From contig JAEWVF010000040.1 of the NCBI GenBank assembly GCA_023459215.1, forward strand, positions 1 to 9,017: a stretch of 9,017 nt of DNA, in the 5' to 3' direction. The DNA comes from Chloroflexota bacterium. GTDB taxonomy: Bacteria > Chloroflexota > Anaerolineae > Anaerolineales > Villigracilaceae. How positions within the stretch are numbered: position 1 is the first letter of the stretch; the number at the start of each line of letters is the position of its first letter. Below the pieces are notes generated by a model. The model saw only the letters and a program-made list of their open reading frames with translations. It had not been told where the DNA came from and ran no database searches. The position numbers and the translations under genes are program-made. Shown piece after piece: positions 6,028-9,017 of the stretch.

Positions 6028-6774
6028 ATGAGTCTGCCCAATCCCTTCCCTGATCCTTCAAAATTACCCGTACACGTTGCCATCATTATGGATGGCAACG
6101 GACGCTGGGCGTTAAAACGCGGCCTGCCTCGCCTCGCCGGGCATCGCGCCGGCACCGAAAACCTGCGGCGCGTTATCCGCGCTTGCGTTGAATTCGGCAT
6201 CCAGTTCCTGACGATTTACGCTTTCTCGACCGAGAACTGGGGCCGTCCACGCGAAGAAGTGAATGGCCTGTTGCGCATCCTTGAAGATGTCATCGACAAA
6301 GAATTGCGTGAATTGCACGACCAAGGCGTTTGCCTGCGTCATATGGGCCGGCTTGAACAACTTCCCAGCCACCTGCAAACCAAAGTCGTCGAAGCCGTAA
6401 AACTGACCAAAGAGAACACGCGGCTCACCCTTAATATCGCCTTCAACTATGGCGGGCGCGACGAGATCGTCCAGGCAGTCCAGCACATGATGCGCGACGG
6501 CCTGACCGCCGACCAGGTTACGCCGGAAACCCTCTCACGTTACCTCTACACCGCCGGTATCCCCGATCCGGATTTAATCATCCGCACTTCAGGCGAACTG
6601 CGCATCAGCAACTTCCTGATCTGGCAGGCCGCGTACTCTGAATGGTATGTTACGCCCACTTACTGGCCGGATTTTGACAAAAAAGAGTTCCAGAAAGCGC
6701 TGGAAACCTACGCCAACCGCGACCGGCGTTACGGGAAAGTCACTTCAAGCGAGTACGAGGAAGACCATGCTTAA
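6028..6774 (+). CDS. uppS: Isoprenyl (undecaprenyl) diphosphate synthase
   Basis: This cis-prenyltransferase condenses isopentenyl diphosphate onto farnesyl diphosphate to give the polyprenyl diphosphate carrier for cell wall and glycan synthesis, at the inner face of the membrane. All family motifs are present in its 248 residues: IIMDGNGRWA with Asp22 (the magnesium/diphosphate site), GHRAGTENLRRV with His39, FSTENWGRP, and the C-terminal RTSGELRISNFLIWQ (Arg186, Arg192), ending at Glu205 in YSEW. The canonical RTGGE is RTSGE here. The Shine-Dalgarno is weak (GGAAG at 6009-6013 is too distant), so translation is probably coupled to frr, nine bases upstream. Product chain length cannot be read from sequence. 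The gene overlaps cdsA by eight bases. Confidence 0.97.
   Translation: MSLPNPFPDPSKLPVHVAIIMDGNGRWALKRGLPRLAGHRAGTENLRRVIRACVEFGIQFLTIYAFSTENWGRPREEVNGLLRILEDVIDKELRELHDQGVCLRHMGRLEQLPSHLQTKVVEAVKLTKENTRLTLNIAFNYGGRDEIVQAVQHMMRDGLTADQVTPETLSRYLYTAGIPDPDLIIRTSGELRISNFLIWQAAYSEWYVTPTYWPDFDKKEFQKALETYANRDRRYGKVTSSEYEEDHA
6757..6763 (+). promoter_or_regulatory. Shine-Dalgarno supporting the internal cdsA start
   Basis: GAGGAAG lies within the end of uppS; its GAGG core is six bases before ATG 6767. The same frame is open 120 bases further upstream to ATG 6647, but that start would bury 40 residues of shadow sequence in uppS, so ATG 6767 is preferred. Confidence 0.8.
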
Positions 6775-7570
6775 ACGCACCCTCTCATCGTTGGCAATCC
6801 TGGCAATCGGGATGCCGGCGTTGATGATGGGCGGCATCATCTACTATGGTTTAATCTCTCTCCTATTGCTTGTAGCAGCCTGGGAATATTCAATCATGTT
6901 CCAGGCTGCCCAACATAAGCCATCCCGCCTGGCGTTATTGGGCGGGACTTTTTTTGTGAGCGCCACGCGCACTTTTTTCCCAGATTACAGCCTGCCGGCG
7001 CTGGAAATTTTCGTTCTCCTGGCGTTGGCCATCCACCTTGTCCAGTATGAGCGCGGCAAAGACAGCGCCGTTATCGATTTCGGTATCACGGTTGCCGGGC
7101 TGGTATACATCGGCTGGATCGGTTCCTACCTGCTCGACCTGCGCAACTTGCCAAACGGCGCCTGGTGGGTGTTCCTGGCCCTGCCATGCGTCTGGATGGC
7201 CGATGTGGGCGCTTATTCGATTGGAGCCGCTTACGGCAAACACAAGCTGGCCCCGCGTCTGAGTCCCAAAAAATCCTGGGAAGGTTATTGGGCCGGGGTG
7301 TTCACCGCCGTTCTGGCAGGCATGTTTTTTTCCTACGCCTACAGCACCTGGGGGCCGCTCAATGTGCCAATCTGGCAGGGAGGCCTGCTGGGGTTGCTGA
7401 TTGGCCTGCTAACGCCCCTGGGAGACCTGGGAGAGAGCATGTTCAAACGCCAGGTCGGCATGAAAGACTCGGGCAACATCATACCCGGCCACGGGGGCGC
7501 ATTCGACCGGATCGACTCGTGGTTATGGGGAGCCGTAATTGGCTATTACTTCATAGTGTGGTTTCTCTAA
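6767..7570 (+). CDS. cdsA: Phosphatidate cytidylyltransferase (CDP-diglyceride synthase)
   Basis: CdsA is an integral membrane enzyme that joins CTP and phosphatidic acid to make CDP-diacylglycerol, precursor of all bacterial phospholipids. From ATG 6767 the product is 267 residues with about seven or eight membrane segments. The central part holds WMADVGAYSIGAAYGKHKL followed by SPKKSWEGYWAG. The C-terminal signature is nearly complete: SMFKR, then KDSGNIIPGHGG, then FDRID. It differs from the standard pattern only in Ala after HGG, where Leu, Ile, Val, Met or Phe is usual. The start overlaps the uppS stop by eight bases, a sign of translational coupling. In many bacteria dxr and rseP follow cdsA; here glpX follows instead. 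Confidence 0.96.
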   Translation: MLKRTLSSLAILAIGMPALMMGGIIYYGLISLLLLVAAWEYSIMFQAAQHKPSRLALLGGTFFVSATRTFFPDYSLPALEIFVLLALAIHLVQYERGKDSAVIDFGITVAGLVYIGWIGSYLLDLRNLPNGAWWVFLALPCVWMADVGAYSIGAAYGKHKLAPRLSPKKSWEGYWAGVFTAVLAGMFFSYAYSTWGPLNVPIWQGGLLGLLIGLLTPLGDLGESMFKRQVGMKDSGNIIPGHGGAFDRIDSWLWGAVIGYYFIVWFL

Positions 7571-7577
7571 GTCAAAA

Positions 7578-7608
7578 ATGTGCCATGCGGACGAACCGCA
7601 TGGCACAT
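7578..7608 (+). repeat. 13-bp perfect hairpin between cdsA and glpX
   Basis: ATGTGCCATGCGG (7578-7590) pairs perfectly with CCGCATGGCACAT (7596-7608) around the 5-base loop ACGAA. The following bases are CCAATTTAAAC, not a T-run, so this is not a typical intrinsic terminator. It lies seven bases after the cdsA stop and may mark the end of the frr-uppS-cdsA message or stabilise it. It resembles the hairpin at 2832-2864 in stem length and lack of a T-run, though not in sequence. Confidence 0.75.
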
Positions 7609-7635
7609 CCAATTTAAACACAAGGAGCAAAACAC

Positions 7636-8622
7636 ATGGAACGTGAACCAACCCGAAATCTGGCGCTCGATCTGGTGCGCGTCACCGAAGCAGCCGCGCT
7701 GGCCGCCGGCCGCTTCATGGGACGCGGCAACAAGGAAGCCGCCGACAAAGCCGCCGTCGATGCCATGCGCCTGGTATTGAACAGCATGGATATCAACGGA
7801 GTTGTCGTGATCGGCGAAGGAGAGAAAGACCAGGCTCCGATGCTTTTCAACGGAGAAAGAGTTGGAACCGGCAAAACCAGCCTGGAATTTGACCTGGCCA
7901 TCGACCCAATCGACGGAACCCGCCCCCTGGCCTATGGCCGCTCGAATTCAATCGCCATAGTCGCCATCGCTCCGCGCGGCAGTATGTTTGACCCAGGGCC
8001 TTTCCTCTACATGAACAAAATCGCAGTCGGCCCCGAGGCCCGCGGGGTGATCGACATCGAAAAACCCATCAGCGACAATTTAAAAGCCATCGCCAAGGCC
8101 AAAGACAAGCACCTCGAAGATTTGACCTGCATCATCCTCGACCGCCCGCGCCACGACGATATGATCCGGGAAATGCGCGCCGCCGGCGTGCGCATCCGCA
8201 TGATCCCGGATGGGGATGTTACCGCCGCCATGATGACCGCCTGGCCTGATACCGGGGTGGACGCCCTCTTCGGCATCGGCGGCACCCCCGAAGGCGTGAT
8301 CGCCGCCTGCGCCATGCGGGCCATGGACGGGGAAATCCAGGGCAAGCTCTACGCTCGCGATGAGGATGAAATCCGGCGCGGCCGCGAGATGGGCTATGAT
8401 TTCGAAAAGATATTGACCATTGAAGACCTCGTTGCCTCTGAAGATGTTTTCGTTGCCGCAACCGGCATCACCAACGGGGATTTCCTCGAAGGTGTGCGCT
8501 ATACCAGCAACGGGGCAGAAACCGATTCCCTGGTTATGCGCGGGCTAACCGGCACCATCCGCCAGATCAAAGCCACCCATCGCTGGGACAAACTCAAGCG
8601 GATGAGCGCCATCGACTACTAA
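7636..8622 (+). CDS. glpX: Class II fructose-1,6-bisphosphatase (GlpX type)
   Basis: The enzyme hydrolyses fructose 1,6-bisphosphate to fructose 6-phosphate in gluconeogenesis; some members also take sedoheptulose 1,7-bisphosphate. The 328-residue product is family length and belongs to the lithium-sensitive phosphatase fold. Visible metal and substrate motifs are GEGEKDQAPML starting at residue 60, DPIDGT at 90-95, DGDVTAAM in the second domain and GGTPEGV with Glu219, the counterpart of a metal-binding Glu in E. coli GlpX. DPIDGT is followed by RPLAYGRSNSIAIVA, somewhat unlike the E. coli continuation. AAGGAG at 7622-7627 lies eight bases before the ATG. No clear promoter is seen in the 65-base gap after cdsA, so read-through from the cluster is possible. 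It is followed by the tRNA-Asn promoter. Confidence 0.96.
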   Translation: MEREPTRNLALDLVRVTEAAALAAGRFMGRGNKEAADKAAVDAMRLVLNSMDINGVVVIGEGEKDQAPMLFNGERVGTGKTSLEFDLAIDPIDGTRPLAYGRSNSIAIVAIAPRGSMFDPGPFLYMNKIAVGPEARGVIDIEKPISDNLKAIAKAKDKHLEDLTCIILDRPRHDDMIREMRAAGVRIRMIPDGDVTAAMMTAWPDTGVDALFGIGGTPEGVIAACAMRAMDGEIQGKLYARDEDEIRRGREMGYDFEKILTIEDLVASEDVFVAATGITNGDFLEGVRYTSNGAETDSLVMRGLTGTIRQIKATHRWDKLKRMSAIDY

Positions 8623-8631
8623 AATTCCTGC

Positions 8632-8660
8632 TTGACAGGATACCCCCTCCTGCATATAAT
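8632..8660 (+). promoter_or_regulatory. Perfect-consensus sigma-70 promoter for tRNA-Asn
   Basis: TTGACA (8632-8637) and TATAAT (8655-8660) match the consensus at all twelve positions with the ideal 17-base spacer. The tRNA begins 12 bases after the -10 box, so the precursor would carry a 5' leader of only about six bases. Confidence 0.93.
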
Positions 8661-8672
8661 CTGCATTCGCGT

Positions 8673-8748
8673 TCCTCGTTAGCTCAATCGGCAGAGCGGG
8701 CGGCTGTTAACCGCTAGGTTCGAGGTTCGAGTCCTCGACGAGGAGCCA
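8673..8748 (+). tRNA. tRNA-Asn, anticodon GTT
   Basis: A complete 76-base tRNA with encoded CCA (8746-8748) and discriminator G at 8745. The acceptor stem pairs 8673-8679 with 8738-8744 (seven Watson-Crick pairs). The D stem pairs 8682-8685 with 8694-8697. The anticodon stem pairs 8699-8703 with 8711-8715, with one G-T pair. The loop CTGTTAA puts GTT at 8706-8708, which reads AAC and AAT. The T stem pairs 8721-8725 with 8733-8737 around TTCGAGT. The five-base variable loop is 8716-8720. It starts with TCC and ends with GCCA, like E. coli tRNA-Asn. It is intact, with no sign of an integrated element. Confidence 0.97.
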
Positions 8749-8753
8749 AAATG

Positions 8754-8785
8754 AAAGCCCCTTCCATAATTGGAAGGGGCTTTTT
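8754..8785 (+). terminator. Intrinsic terminator for tRNA-Asn, usable in both directions
   Basis: A 13-bp perfect stem pairs 8754-8766 with 8771-8783 around the loop TAAT, with GCCCCTTCC in the 5' arm. A T-run (8781-8785) follows on the + strand. On the - strand the stem is followed by TTTCATTTT, so the same hairpin can also end the convergent glycerate kinase transcript. Confidence 0.93.
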
Positions 8786-8810
8786 GCTGTTTTATAAGCA
8801 AGAAGCGAGA

Positions 8811-9017
8811 TCAATTCACCGGCCGGTGGAACTCACTGTTGAATTCACGCTGGAACGCAAACAGGAAAGTCAGGTCGTTAACGTTTGTGCCGCTGGGGCC
8901 GGGTTGGAGCAGATCGCCGAGCGGGGCAAAATAATGATAGGAATCGTTGCGCTCGAGAAAATGGCTCACTTCCAACCCGAGCGCCTGGGCGCGCAGCAAT
9001 GTCTCTCCCGTCACCAC
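8811..9017 (-). CDS. Glycerate 2-kinase (MOFRL/GckA family), C-terminal part
   Basis: Only the last 68 codons are inside the window; the gene continues past the right edge. Enzymes of this family phosphorylate glycerate to 2-phosphoglycerate with ATP, feeding lower glycolysis. The fragment matches the end of the MOFRL domain: VTGETLLRAQALGL, then NDSYHYF, a GDLL turn and the hallmark GPSGTNVNDL, where GPTGTNV is more usual. About 19 residues follow this motif, a little longer than I expect for the family. The stop is at 8811-8813, converging with tRNA-Asn across the shared terminator. The start shown by the internal GTG near 9016 is not the true start. The symbol is left blank because naming (gckA, glxK, ttuD) varies and most of the protein is unseen. 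Confidence 0.85.
   Translation of the reverse strand: MVTGETLLRAQALGLEVSHFLERNDSYHYFAPLGDLLQPGPSGTNVNDLTFLFAFQREFNSEFHRPVN

Noticed and set aside
6647..6766. 40-codon N-terminal extension of cdsA from ATG 6647
   Set aside because: The extension is Arg/Lys/Thr-rich shadow sequence inside uppS, and ATG 6767 has a well-placed Shine-Dalgarno and a membrane segment right after it.
7165..7617. 150-codon + strand frame overlapping cdsA and the hairpin
   Set aside because: It is a frame-shifted reading of cdsA, Arg/Gly-rich, without membrane segments or a ribosome site.
8673..8748. tRNA-Asn as an attachment site for an integrated element
   Set aside because: The tRNA is intact, no integrase lies nearby, no repeated 3' tRNA fragment is seen, and the downstream gene is a housekeeping kinase.

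Overview
This window looks like ordinary chromosomal DNA from a free-living bacterium, most likely a member of the Chloroflexota (Anaerolineae-like). That placement is an inference. It rests on a short, roughly 200-residue EF-Ts, moderately GC-rich codon use, a membrane-anchored metallopeptidase with an InhA-type C-terminal domain and a run of four cysteines in its N-terminal membrane segment, and a GlpX-type fructose bisphosphatase. No insertion sequence, phage gene, CRISPR array, toxin-antitoxin pair or defence gene is visible.

Layout. (1) Bases 84-2785 hold two cell-envelope genes on the + strand: a six-segment membrane protein that resembles, distantly, the CcmC/CcsA haem-handling family, and a secreted, membrane-anchored zinc metallopeptidase. 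(2) Bases 2786-2983 hold a 13-bp perfect hairpin, an extended -10 promoter embedded beside it, and a leader with four small stem-loops in a row. (3) Bases 2984-7570 hold the classic translation/envelope cluster rpsB-tsf-pyrH-frr-uppS-cdsA, interrupted by intrinsic terminators after tsf and after pyrH. This gives three likely transcription blocks: rpsB-tsf, pyrH, and frr-uppS-cdsA. (4) Bases 7636-8622 hold glpX, separated from cdsA by a second 13-bp hairpin without a T-run. (5) A tRNA-Asn(GTT) follows, with its own perfect-consensus promoter and a strong terminator. (6) The 3' end of a glycerate 2-kinase gene runs in from the right edge on the - strand and converges on the tRNA.

How the genes fit together. 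S2 (30S assembly), EF-Ts (EF-Tu recycling), RRF (ribosome recycling) and tRNA-Asn serve translation. UMP kinase supplies pyrimidine nucleotides. UppS makes the polyprenyl carrier lipid for wall and glycan synthesis. CdsA makes CDP-diacylglycerol for phospholipids. GlpX and glycerate kinase belong to central carbon metabolism (gluconeogenesis and glycerate entry into lower glycolysis). The less routine parts are the CcmC-like membrane protein, the metallopeptidase, and the structured non-coding stretches ahead of rpsB and frr. I see no strong case for a wholly new biological system here; the candidates are modest and are listed under findings.
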